Below, in pieces: positions 12,742-23,140 of a stretch of DNA of 64,000 bases. Numbering within the stretch: position 1 is the stretch's first letter; the number at the start of each line of letters is the position of its first letter. A program made the position numbers and the translations under genes. The DNA comes from Chinchilla lanigera (lineage: Eukaryota > Chordata > Mammalia > Rodentia > Chinchillidae), in the NCBI RefSeq assembly GCF_000276665.1, contig NW_004955463.1:9042693-9106692 (forward strand), in the 5' to 3' direction. The notes under the pieces are model-generated. The model ran no database searches, had not been told where the DNA came from, and saw only the letters and a list, made by a program, of their open reading frames with translations.

Positions 12742-13955
12742 AGCTGGGATGGAGTAGCAGACGGTGACAGTGTAGCACTCAGCAAAGTATTCAGAAATGA
12801 ATTCTGATAGGAAGCTGTTGTACTCAAAGGACTAAAGACCTGGCAGAAATAGTGATACCAGGGGGTAGGTGCTTGTGGAAACTGAAGAGGACTCCAGAGC
12901 CCTGGTGTGAGCATAACCGATATCACAACTGCTACTTAACAAGGTCATAAATCCCCAGTCCTGGACGTTGCACAGTCAAAATCCCACAGCTGTCCTGGAA
13001 AAGTCATTGGTGGTCAGGTATTCTTTTCAAAATTATTTTTGATTAAACAGGGAGCTTTCTTTAAATAAATCCTTTTATAAATGGAGGGATCATATATTAA
13101 CTCAAATATTTAAAATTTATTATTTTCTGATACCAGAAGGAATTTAGTGAGTTTGTAAGAAAGCAAATACTGCAACAAGTTACAACAAAATAGGAACCAG
13201 TGAAATGATTTAAAATACGTTAAATCTTCCTCTATTTAAATTCCAAATTTGGATTTCAGCTCTGTTCATGGTGTAGATTTCTGTACATTTTCTTCTCATA
13301 GCTTCTAAGCTCTTCTTTCAGTAGAAGGTTTATTGTTATCCCCACTTTTGCGAGAGAAAAACATTATGATCTTCATTTAGGAGAGTGAAATGCTAATGCT
13401 CAGGGAGGAGAAAATGGCTTCTCTAAGTTGTTCTAAGAATTACTCTCTTTCTCTAACTTGTGGTTATTTAAAAAATTCTTCCTTTTCCTTGTTTTACCTG
13501 ATCACTAGCGAAGTGAAATTCATCTTTGCTATTCAAAGAGACCCGGAAGTGCACAATACGCCCTAGGGAGCTGATCTGTAGCACAGCCAGGAGAGACAGT
13601 GATGAACTGCTCACCACAAGCACCAGTGAGTGGCCTCATTGATTTCAGAAGTTTATCAAGTAAGGAGAAATTCATAAGAAGAATAAGAAAACTTAAATTT
13701 CAGTCTGTTTTGAGGCTCCATCATTGATGCAAAAGGGCTGCCATTTTTTTTTCTGAAAGTTTGTGATTTCCACTGAAGTTGAATTATTTCCCACCTTCGG
13801 GGACACCTTAAGCACACACAGATCAGAAGATGCCAGGCCAATCCACTGTAGAATGTGTTGTTTTCTTCCTGAAGCTGCACGCTTTATCATCAATCAGACT
13901 TTCCTGTCGATCATGGAATACTAGAGCTAGAAGCAAAGTGGGAAGACATTCAGAA
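12742..13955. other. Unassigned sequence
   Basis: No named repeat or gene. Two overlapping minus frames (13656-13893) of 66-74 codons share the same DNA in different frames and have no motif. Confidence 0.5.
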
Positions 13956-13959
13956 GGCA

Positions 13960-14095
13960 ACTACTATTATCAAGTTCCTTCTGTGTGCCAAGTGATGGTA
14001 TACATTACTTTATTTTGCACAAATGGTTGCAGGCTTTACTATTTTCTATTTTACCATAAGCCACCCTAAAAGTTGATGATGTATCTTATGTGATA
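13960..14095 (-). repeat. MIR fossil, minus strand
   Basis: The words 'caagttccttctgtgtgccaagtgatggtatacattactttattttgcacaaatg...ctattttaccataagcc' follow the reversed MIR pattern (tactatgtgccaggcactgttctaagcgctttacatgtattaactcatttaatcctcacaac). Confidence 0.55.
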
Positions 14096-14344
14096 AATTT
14101 TGAGGCATAAATATCAACCTGGAATACTGTCAGTGTGGTTTGCAGATGCCCCTTGGCTGATGAGTGAGATTCACTGCAGTTCATCATTATATTTCTGTTC
14201 TTTTATTCTATTCATGGTCATATAGTATTTTGTAAGCAAATGATAAGTTTTAGCAGCATTTTAAGACTTCAAATATTTATATCCAAAGATACTGAATATA
14301 TCTTTCAAGACTTTCAAAACAGCACTGAACTATCAAAAAGTTTT

Positions 14345-14480
14345 CTGAGGCTGGGTGTGGTAGCAAATGCCTTAATCCTAGGACAGTGGGAGGCTGAGAG
14401 AGGAGGATGGCAAGTTCAAGCCTGGGATGGTGGACAAGTGGCAAGGTCCAGGGTGCAATACCCAGTATCACAAAAAAAAG
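14345..14480 (+). mobile_element. B1-ID dimer SINE, plus strand
   Basis: The left half starts 'ggctgggtgtggtagcaaatgcc' (7SL-derived B1, Pol III A-box region) and runs through 'gtgggaggctgagagaggagga'. A shortened ID half ends 'ggtgcaatacccagtatcac' plus an A-tail. A short target duplication around 'tctgagg' flanks it (14344-14350 and 14481-14487). B1-dID SINEs are known from squirrel-related rodents. Confidence 0.75.
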
Positions 14481-15489
14481 TCTGAGGCCAAAGCTACCCA
14501 GTTAGTAGGTATTGGATTTTAAGTTTGAATGCATATCTCTTTGATTTCTAAGACCATACTCCTTATATCACAATGATTTACTGCTTAAAGATATTTTTAT
14601 AGATAACATACTGTACTTTTAAAATATGACATTCTCTGACCTTGAATTTATTCTGAATGAGTTACAGTTGGTGAGACTTTAAATCCCTGTTAAAGTGTCT
14701 CTACACCCACCATCTGCAGATACAAAAACCAGTTTCTGTCCTGCAAGGTTAAGTCAGGACCTAATCCAGGATGAACCTTGTCAGGATGTGAGGCTCAAGA
14801 ACAAGCTGTGAGCAAGGATATTTTTCCTTATTCTGGCAAATGCTGGGAATATTTCATGTGTCCCCAGATTCTGACTTCAGTATCTTGCCTGTGAAGTTGA
14901 GTCATACTCTCAGGTTAGTATTTTTAAAACTTGTTTTTCTAAAAGGAAAAAGGTCACCCTGACAGAATTTAGTGTAGCTCTTTAATAATTAACTCTTCTT
15001 GGAGATTACTGAGAATTCCTAAAAGGCTACACTTTCTTATTTTTCCCATGTCTTCCTGTCACATGACTATGACATAGATAACTGGTATGGAGAACTCCAT
15101 CCACCTGCATACAATGAACTTTATGAGACCCATTAAATTCTGTAGCTAATATAGGGTTTGTATTGGATGCTCAGTGCTGTCCTAGAATAGTAGTCTTTCT
15201 TTTGTGAAGGCAGAATGATGAAGACGTCATGGGAACTTGGTTGTTCTTGAGGGATCTTACAAATGGCACCCAAAGTCAGAGAAATAGAAATGTAGAAAAA
15301 TAAAAACAGAAATTCTCACTGTACAACCTCCACTAAGACCTTAATATTTGCAAGATATTTTCATGCTAAATTTTCTGAGACATTCTGTAAATCAATTCAT
15401 CATATTCTTAAAAATATGACATATAATTATGATCATGTTTAATTTAACTTGGATAGCCCTGTGTTGGGTTTTTAGGATCAAATGTTGGA
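14481..15489. other. Unassigned sequence
   Basis: No repeat family or gene is recognised. All frames are short. Confidence 0.5.
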
Positions 15490-15640
15490 TTTCCATCTTT
15501 ACTCCTAGTTGAGTGAATCTAGGCAGGCTGTTCAACCTCTATGAGCCTCAGGTGTCCTTATTATCACACAATAATGTGGAGATTAATACCCAGGTCATAT
15601 GGCTATCATGAAGATCGAATGAGATTCAGATCCATCACAA
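15490..15640 (+). repeat. MIR SINE, plus strand
   Basis: The order 'gttgagtgaatctaggcaggctgttcaacctctatgagcctcaggtgtccttattat...aataatgtggagattaatacccaggtcatatggctatcatgaagat' follows the MIR body (tgtgaccttgggcaagttacttaacctctctgagcctcagtttcctcat). Confidence 0.7.
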
Positions 15641-15682
15641 AATACAAATTTGAAAATTTTCAATACAAATTTGAAATTTTTC
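15641..15682 (+). repeat. Two-copy 21-bp tandem repeat
   Basis: The unit 'aatacaaatttgaaaattttc' at 15641-15661 is followed directly by 'aatacaaatttgaaatttttc' at 15662-15682, with one mismatch. It sits at the 3' edge of the MIR above and looks like a local slippage duplication. Confidence 0.9.
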
Positions 15683-15784
15683 AAAAGGAAATTCATCAAA
15701 AATACTTGTATTTGTTGACTGGTAAACAGTGAATGCAAAGTGTGTGTATCCCAGGCTCAATAACAACTAAACAATAATTAAAAA

Positions 15785-15860
15785 TTTTAAGTGCTTGCTA
15801 TGAGCCAGGAACCTTCTCAAGGACTTTACATGAATTGTCTCAAAGATAAACCAGATCTTC
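15785..15860 (-). repeat. MIR fragment, minus strand
   Basis: 'aagtgcttgctatgagccaggaaccttctcaaggactttacatgaattgtctc' matches the reversed MIR start of the core (gcttactatgtgccaggcactgttctaagcactttacatg). Opposite orientation to the MIR at 15490-15640. Confidence 0.6.
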
Positions 15861-16430
15861 CTGGCTTGTGCCCTCAGCTGGTTTATTAATTGAAGTTCAG
15901 TTTTCCAGAGCATTGATTTCACAGATGTTGTAGATCATTTTCACCCACTTCTTTTTTCTTAAAAATTCATATGTGACCCTCAAGAGTAGACCAATACCCA
16001 GTTGTTTTGTTTTATTTTGTTTGCTTTAAGATCATAATGGGTGCTGCCTTCATTGAGTCACCAGCCTTCGATGGCATAGGCTCCTGAAGTGTTGCAGCAG
16101 CCCCTGGAGTTGGCTTCCCAGACCGTTAATACTGATAATACAATGCAGTCAGCAGCCTCCTATCATTTCTGCTGAAGAGCCCAGAATGCCAATGACACTG
16201 AGACATGGCTGCTGTTGTGCTGGGGATTGCTAGCACAGCATGCCCAACTAGCCCATCCAGGTGTAGCTCCAGTGGGAAAGGCCACTGCTGGAGGTCTAGA
16301 TTCAGCCCCCAGGTGATCCTGCAGGTAGGAATGCTCTGACCAATGAGGGGGCAGAAACACTCCTTGCTCTGTGGTATACTCCAAAAGTCAGTGTCTGGGC
16401 TCAAGGTATTATTGTTAATACAGTTCTTTC

Positions 16431-16474
<44 letters not shown>
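16431..16474 (+). repeat. (CA)n microsatellite
   Basis: About 22 uninterrupted CA dinucleotides. Likely length-polymorphic. Confidence 0.98.
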
Positions 16475-16475
<1 letters not shown>

Positions 16476-17204
16476 CTTTCACAAGTATGCACACAGGTAG
16501 ATACACACATGCTTCTTTCCCCTTAAATACAACATGGACATCCTTCTACCACACTCAGGGGAGAGATGTTGAGATTTATTTGCATATACCTTGTACCTGA
16601 TTCTAGATGTTCTGTATTCTCAAATGTACACTGCTCGTAGGATCACTTTTGGGACATGATAGTTGAATAATTATGTAACCCAGAGTGGCTCCTAAGACTA
16701 TGAATGTTCAATTGCACAATACCCAGTGCCATGAAGGGCAATCTGTGTGGTTGGCATGCCGAGGTGGTAGGATGTGTTGAAGTGTATCTCTTGCCCCAGA
16801 GTTCAGGAGAATCATTTCACCAGGCTTCCTTACCTCTGGACACAAAGTGGGCATTCTGTCTTACTTTGTTAATCCCCAAAGCTGTAGGATGCCTATCAGG
16901 ACAGTACTGTCAGCTGGAGAAGCTAGCTGAAGTTAGACAGCTATTGAACTTAATAAGATAACAGGTAAGACATATGAGAGAGGAATTAAAGAAGCAAACA
17001 CATAGAAGCAGAGTAGAGTAGTGACTGCCACCACTGGGAAAGGGGGAAATGGAGATTTTTTTTTTAATCCAACTGGTGTAAAATTCCAGTTATTCAAGAT
17101 GATTAAGTTCCGGAGACCTGCTGTATAGAACTGTGCCCATATTTAACACCACTGTATTAAACAATTAAAGGGTGTTAAGTGAGTGATATCATGTTATCTC
17201 ACCA
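16475..17204. other. Unassigned sequence
   Basis: No named repeat or gene. The 85-codon plus frames at 16343-16600 (which reads through the CA repeat) and 16704-16961 have no recognised motif. Confidence 0.5.
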
Positions 17205-17275
17205 GAGAAAGAGGGGGAGATAAGAGAGAGGGAAGAGAGAGAAGAGAGAAAACTGGTAAGAGAAAGAAAGCTTTC
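17205..17275 (+). repeat. Polypurine (GA-rich) tract
   Basis: 'gagaaagagggggagataagagagagggaag...' is low-complexity purine sequence. The 103-codon minus frame at 17189-17500 exists only because this tract lacks stop codons in its complement. Confidence 0.85.
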
Positions 17276-17571
17276 CAGGCTTGAGTTTGTGAGACAAGGG
17301 TTTTTTGGGAAGCAGGATGAAGGAGGAAATGGAATTTGAGCGTCTGCGTCATAGCTATAAGGAAAGAAAAAGAGCAAAATGGGCGGAAATGTAAGATTTT
17401 TTAAAAATAGATGCACATTGTGGTAGCTTTTGACATAACTAAAGGTTTGCTTTGCTTTTCTATTCCTTTTCAGTTGAAGCTGTTGTTTCTCTGTGTGCAA
17501 CTACGATAATCCTGAGCAGTGATTCAGGTTACACAGCTTTCTTGGAAGCCATGGTAGCACGATTCCCTGGG

Positions 17572-17669
17572 AAAGTGTAGTCCACTAAAAAAGCCTGGAA
17601 AGACAGACTTGTAGAAGAAGCTGAGTCCTGGAGCAAAGTGTAGTCCATCTAAAAAAGCCTGGAAAGACA
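17572..17669 (+). repeat. A-B-A' local duplication with filler
   Basis: A 34-bp unit at 17572-17605 (aaagtgtagtcca...gaaagaca) recurs at 17635-17669 with a one-base insertion. Between the two lies a segment whose 33 bases at 17604-17636 are identical to 17969-18001. The copy of downstream sequence thus lies exactly at the junction of a short duplication. Confidence 0.9.
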
Positions 17670-18109
17670 CTAATGTTGAGTGAGAGAAAAGATAACCTCA
17701 CTGTGGGAGTGTGTGTCAGTGAACCCCCCCCCACCCCCACACCAACTTTTTTCTTGTTGCTAAAGCCCTAGACTCTTCTTGGGCTCTTACTAACCTCCTC
17801 AGGGTTGGCGCAATCTTCTGCAGAATTATTTAATGTGATGAGTGGGACGATTTTTTAAAAATACCTTGTAATACAGTGGGTAGTAAGATCACCTCTGACT
17901 CCCAAGGTAATTAGGGAATGTGAAGAATCATTGGAGAGAATCAGGGTTGCCATCAGTTAGGTGGGTGTCAGACTTGTAGAAGAAGCTGAGTCCTGGAGCA
18001 AGCAGAATGATTAGGAGTGAACTTTATCAGTAGAGATATCGACAGCAGCAAGTAGCAGTCCCCGGCTAAGAATAAATATCAGACAGTAGTGAGTTTTGCC
18101 TAAAGCCCC
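17670..18109. other. Unassigned; includes a C-run and the donor copy
   Basis: A C-rich run is at 17723-17738 and the second copy of the 33-bp segment is at 17969-18001. Nothing else is recognised. Confidence 0.5.
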
Positions 18110-18505
18110 TCAGATTCGTTTGTCCAGCTCTGCACTCCCATACCCAGGCTTCTGATGCTAATGATTAATGGAATCTGATAACAGCCTGTGGAGCATTGCT
18201 CCCTGCCTGGGAGTTCAATTCCAGATTCCCTTCCAGCCTCGTGTTTGTCCATAGCCAATGTCATGGAATACCGGAACCCAGCTCCTTTATCTGGAAGTGG
18301 GTCAGTGGCATTTAAAATTACATTTAGACTAGACTTCTCTGAGAATAGGGAGAGCCTGGAGTTTTAGCATGATCACAACTTGTTCATTTTTCCATATTTT
18401 TTTCCTCTGGTTTCTTTACAAACTTCATCTGTAAGCTCTTCCTTAATAAATCATTGCACCTAAATCTTTGACTCAATGTCCTTTTCTGGGACAATACAGC
18501 TATAA
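18110..18505 (+). mobile_element. Possible ERVL-type solo LTR, plus strand
   Basis: The right part reads 'ccttaataaatcattgcacctaaatctttgactcaatgtccttttctggga'. This resembles the polyadenylation signal and R/U5 end of several mammalian ERVL LTRs (aataaatc...gcacc...aatctttgtctcag...tctgcttctggg). The left edge is not defined and no target duplication was found. Confidence 0.45.
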
Positions 18506-18722
18506 AAGAATGGTAAATGACTTGGATGCATTGAAAAGAGGCAGAAGGAAATATTACCTTTTTGTTGTTTAGGTTTCTAGGAGAACTTTGACCAAGAGCA
18601 AGGCTGACTGACCCACAGCTAACCTAGCTTTCCCTCATTATTTGAAAGCAGAGTTTATGTGTATCACGTGATATGAGGGAAACTGGCTTAATTTCAGACT
18701 AAGCCAAAATGACACCATTTCT

Positions 18723-18760
18723 TCATCATTATCATCATCATCATCATCATCATCATCATT
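18723..18760 (+). repeat. (TCA)n microsatellite
   Basis: About 12 TCA units with one TTA interruption. The same motif, in phase on the same strand, occurs at 20169-20205. Confidence 0.97.
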
Positions 18761-20168
18761 ATAGGATTGCAGAGCAAGAAAATGTAACAATAATGGAAGA
18801 TAAAATGCTTAATACTGAGAAGATTTTAGTACTTTACCATTTGGGGAAATCATATGATCTTATTTCCTGCATCTGAAAGTATAGAAATTTGTATACTTTT
18901 CTACATGCCCTAGACAATAATTTTTAGAATAAGATAATGTATGGAAAAGTCCTTTGTTATCATTGTGATAATAATAAAATTTGAAAGGATAGCAATTTAC
19001 CAATTATTTCTCTTAGAAATTAAGTCATATGGAGATTTGCTGGCACACTAATCTATTAGCCTGTTTTTCTGGAAACTTCAGAGAAAATGATTAGAAATAC
19101 ACTACTACTATGAAAGGGTGGGAGGGTGAATCAGAGTAAAATTTCAGACTAAAATTCTCTGTTGCAATGTAAGTTCATTAACAATATTGGGAGAATCACT
19201 ACACTTATTTTCCAAAAATCAAAAATCAAATGCTTATATTTAAATATTATATTAAAATAAAAGGCAATCCTACCTTCTTGTTCAGTGTAGCAAATCATTA
19301 ACATCTTCCTGTATGTAGTAACTGATTCATCCTGGACTACAAACTAATGAAGAGATAATTACTGGTTCATCATGTGACATGGGAAAATACAGGTAGGAGA
19401 TTCAAGAGGTACTTTGTTTAATTTTTAGAACTGATCTGAATGCCAGGTAAAATATGAAAAAAAAAAAGATTCAGTTCTATTGAAACATAAATTCACTTGT
19501 AAAAATTCTTATGTGATCAGCAACTGCAGAATAATAAATATAAAGTCATTAACGTACACATTTGCAAAGATTTTAATGATATGGGAAAATGACTAAATTA
19601 TGTTAAAATTTTAATTTGAATATATGTACATTTAAATATTCCCAGTCTTAACATATGTAATACATAAATAGAAAAATATGGTAATCTGATACTTCAGAAT
19701 AAAAACGAGTGTTCCTGGATAGTTGAATTAGAGATGATATTTAATCTTTTTTACATTTTTGTGTATTTTTAAAATGTTCTACTTATTTACATGTACTTAT
19801 AAATATTTATTTACTGATAATTGGAAAAATAAACATTATTATGGAAAAAAGAAAACCAGTCCTGTCAGAACAGTCCCAGTTTGGTTTGAGAGTTGAGTGA
19901 AATTTGGGCAACACTATACAGTTCCTGACATTTCATACTACTGAATCCACAGTTGGAGCCCGACTCTGGTGGGGACAGAAGAGACCTCCTCATTTTTCTT
20001 GTTGGTCCCTGTTGGTGGTGTGTACCAGAGAAACTGGCAGTGTGTAAGTGAAGAGCTGCAGGTAACTCAGCACGGCCGAGCTGTTGGGATTAGAGGGCCA
20101 TGGTTGGAAATGCTCTCTGAACTCCTGCACCGCAGTGTGTCATGATCTTTATGCCATCCTGCGAAGCG
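18761..20168. other. Unassigned AT-rich sequence
   Basis: 18760-19850 is strongly AT-rich with no named element. 19850-20165 is more GC-rich (for example 'cagcacggccgagctgttggg') and is not recognised. Confidence 0.5.

Positions 20169-20205
<37 letters not shown>
20169..20205 (+). repeat. (ATC)n microsatellite at a SINE tail
   Basis: Twelve ATC units lie exactly where the 3' tail of the minus-strand SINE at 20206-20392 should be. On the SINE's own strand the tail is therefore (GAT)n rather than poly(A). Confidence 0.95.
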
Positions 20206-20392
20206 GGGTACTAGGGACTGAATACAAGGCTTATCCACTGTAGTACTACATCTCCAGCCTTTTCATTTTTTTATTTTGAGGCAAGGTCTCAGTTAGTTGC
20301 TAAGTTACTCAGGCTAGTCTTGAACTTGTGATCCTCCTGTCTCAGCCTCTTAGAGTATGAGGAATACAGGTGAGTGCCATAATGCTCAAATC
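20206..20392 (-). mobile_element. B1-ID dimer SINE, minus strand
   Basis: In plus coordinates: 'ggtactagggactgaatacaaggc...ccactgtagtactacatctccagcc' is the reversed ID half, a T-rich linker follows, then 'ttgaggcaaggtctcagttagttgctaagttactcaggctagtcttgaacttgtgatcctcctgtctcagcctc' is the reversed B1 half, ending 'aggtgagtgccataatgct'. Full length. Confidence 0.85.
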
Positions 20393-20399
20393 TTTTTTT

Positions 20400-21880
20400 T
20401 TTTATTTGATAGATGACAACTCAGACTCCTTAAACTCGAATGAGTTGTTAAATGCTCCAACATTACATAATCAAAATGGCTATACTTCCAAACTGATATA
20501 CAAATTTAATACAATCCTGATCAAAATTCCAATGGCATTTGTCACAGATCTAGAGAAAAGAATCTGGATATTAATATGGAATGGACCCAGAATAGCAAAA
20601 GCAATCCTGGATAACAAAAGCAAAACAGGTGGCATCACAATCACCAACCTGAAGTTATACTTTAAAGCGACAGTGATTAAAACAGCATGGTACTGGAACA
20701 AAAATAGGCATGTGGCTCAATGGAACAGAATAAAAGAAGGGAAAAAAAATACCACTAGGCACATACAGCTATGTAATATTTTACAAAAGAGCCAAGACCA
20801 CGTACTGGAGGAAAGAGAGTCTCTTTCATAAATGGTGCTGGGAAAATTGGCTATCCACATTCAGAAGATTTAGTCTAGATCCATATATCTCACCATATAC
20901 AACACTAAAATAAAATGGATCAGAGGTCTAAATATTAAAACAAATACTTAATCTATGGGAAAATAAAATGTGTACAACTATTGAAGACAGGCATAGGCAA
21001 AGACTTTTTTTTAACAGAACCCTTGTGGCACAAGAAATAATACAGAAAATCAACAAATGGGGTCATATCAAATTAAAGAGCATCTGCACAGCAAAGAAAA
21101 CAACAGAGTGAAGAGGCAACCTATGGAATGGAAAAAAAATGTTTGCAAGCTATCCCTTAGAGGGCTAAAATTCACAATATTTAAAGAACTAAAAATTAGA
21201 CTCTCCCAAAATAAAAACCCCAATCAAAACAAGGGCAAGGGAAAGGAATAGACACAACCCAGAAGGAGTGCAAATAGCCAATAAATACATGAAAAATGTT
21301 CAACATAGCTGGCCATTAGAGAAATGCAAATTAAAGCTATATTAGGATATCATCTTACCCCAGAAAGAAAGGGTATTATCAAAAATCTAATAATACCAAA
21401 TGCTGGCTAGGATGTGGGGAAAAGGAACACTTCTACCTTACTGGTGGGAATATAAGGAGTACAACCACTGTGAAAATCAGTGTGGAGATTCCTCAAAGTA
21501 CTATAAATAGAAATTCCATTAGACCCTGGTATCCCTCCTCTAGGTATCTTCCCAAAGGAGTTAAAATCAGCACATTACATGGACACATGCACACTGCAGT
21601 TTCTTTCAGCACAAATTATAACAGCTAGATCTTGGAAACAGTGTATGATCAACAGATGAATTAATAAGGAAATGTATTTATACACAATAGATACTACTAT
21701 GCTATAAACTTGAGCCATTCATAGGTAAATGAATGCAACTTGAGAGCATAATGTTAAGTGCAATAACTCAGACACACAAGAAGCAATATCACATGATTTC
21801 TCTTCTATGAGAAATTCAAAACATGTATATACAAATAAAGAGCAAAATAGATAAATAGTAAGTAGGAAACTCAAATAATT
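20400..21880 (+). pseudogene. L1 LINE ORF2 3' part, plus strand, decayed
   Basis: The frame 20370-20831 matches the L1 ORF2 post-RT region ([19 protein letters not shown], then [14 protein letters not shown]). Further pieces follow in other frames: 'wgsyqikeHLHSKENNRVKRQPMEWKKN' (21057-21251) and the C-terminal cysteine-rich region with degraded 'gaatataag...ccactgtgaaaatcagtgtgg'. It ends in the 3' UTR near 21850 ('ataaagagcaaaatagataaatagtaagtaggaa'). ORF2p is the endonuclease/reverse transcriptase that copies L1 RNA. This copy is 5'-truncated and has several frameshifts, so it is dead. Confidence 0.85.
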
Positions 21881-22189
21881 CTCCAAATCACTTGTTCTGT
21901 GGTTTCAAAAATATTTTAATATATATGCTAATTGGTTTCATTTATCCTGCTAGTTTCTCTTAGTTCATTGAAAAGAGCTTTGTGCTAGTATCTGTTTGTT
22001 TCTTCTTTACAAGAAATAATTTTCCTCTATGTCTTGTACTCGAGGTACCTCTGTGAGGACAGTGATATGTAGTATATTATTATTCTCTTACTGTTTTGGC
22101 ATGAAATTTTATTTTTTCATAAGATAAAAAATTATTCTAAAAGAGGAATTTAAGAGGTTTATAAAACATTTCAAAATTGTTAGTACAAT

Positions 22190-22510
22190 ACAGTTGAAAT
22201 TCAAACCCAGAGCTGTCTTGCCTCCAGGGTGAATGGGAAAGAAGGGATGACAACTCAACAGTCCAAGCAGGTTTACTGCAACCCTGAGAGAGCCCTCTCT
22301 GTGCAAGCGGACTAGAAAAGGTGTCTCTTACAGATTAAGAGGCTTTTTATAGCTTTTTTCTGGTGGACTTTTGAGGGCATGGGTCAGAGAAACCGTGGGC
22401 TTGTGGCTTGCTGATGTGTCACGTGTGACCTACAGACGTGTCTTCTGTGACCTGCTGACATGTCCTGTGGGGACTGCCCACAACCTAAGTAAAATGAAAC
22501 CTATGTTTCT
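22190..22510 (-). mobile_element. Solo retroviral LTR, minus strand
   Basis: On the minus strand a promoter-like 'ctataaaaagcctctt' (complement near 22350) precedes 'gtaagagacaccttttctagtccgc', then a polyadenylation-like 'gcagtaaacctgcttgg', then a T/C-rich end 'gttgtcatcccttctttcccattcaccctggaggcaagac'. The U3-TATA-R-U5 order and spacing fit an ERV1/ERVK-like solo LTR. Termini were not resolved. Confidence 0.6.
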
Positions 22511-22878
22511 CTAAGATGGCAGGTGTGCTCGTTTGAATTGGGGTTGTCTCTGTCTGGCTGTATCACAGAAACCTTCTTGTTCCCTGCAGTGCAGAGGAAA
22601 TGGTCTCTCTACGCAGATGGATGGACATGTGACAGTCATAAATGGCCCCTGACTAATGAAAAGTGGCTGAGGTGATCTACAGGTCGGCAGGCGGGACAAA
22701 GTGGCAGTCACTCTTCTCTCTCCTCCAGAATCCCTTAATGGTACTTTTATAACCCGAGTTTCTACATTCCTTTGGGTTAAAGGACAGAATGGCTTTAGTA
22801 AAATGCCATTGCTACCTGGAAGGATGTCCATAATTATCCAATTATGGATAATTTTACAGTAAGAAGCACCCTCAGTCC

Positions 22879-23000
22879 TTTTTATTTTTATTTTGAGGCA
22901 GCATCTCACCAAGTTGCTCAGGCTGGCCCCACACTTGTGATCCTGCTGCCTCAGTACCACAAGTTGCTGGGAATACAGCCATGTGCCACCACTCTCAGCT
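22879..23000 (-). mobile_element. B1-type SINE, minus strand
   Basis: 'ttttgaggcagcatctcaccaagttgctcaggctggccccacacttgtgatcctgctgcctcag...ggaatacagccatgtgccaccactctcagct' is a reversed 7SL-derived B1 half with no ID half. A 10-bp repeat 'agtccttttt' occurs at 22874-22883 and 23025-23034 and may be its target duplication, though 24 extra bases lie inside the right one. Confidence 0.8.
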
Positions 23001-23029
23001 TGGACACTCCTTTTAAAATTGAATAGTCC

Positions 23030-23140
23030 TTTTTGGAGCACATACTACATGCCACTGTGTCTATGCACTTGATAAGCTTCATAAACAAAACAGATCCTAT
23101 CTCTGCTTTCTTCAGATGACAGCTTGGGAAACAGAAGTGG
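23030..23140 (-). repeat. L2/MIR-type fossil, minus strand
   Basis: 'ttggagcacatactacatgccactgtgtctatgcacttgataagcttcataaacaaaacagatcctatctctgctttcttcagatgac' follows the reversed pattern 'gagcacctactatgtgccaggcactg...gaacaaaacagacaaagtccctgcc'. Confidence 0.55.

Noticed and set aside
16433..20205. CA and ATC arrays as possible CRISPR-like arrays
   Set aside because: They are mono-motif microsatellites without spacers, in a vertebrate genome.
22511..23041. 176-codon minus-strand frame
   Set aside because: It runs through a B1 SINE and unassigned sequence, has no motif, and its start lies in the SINE/L2 junction area.
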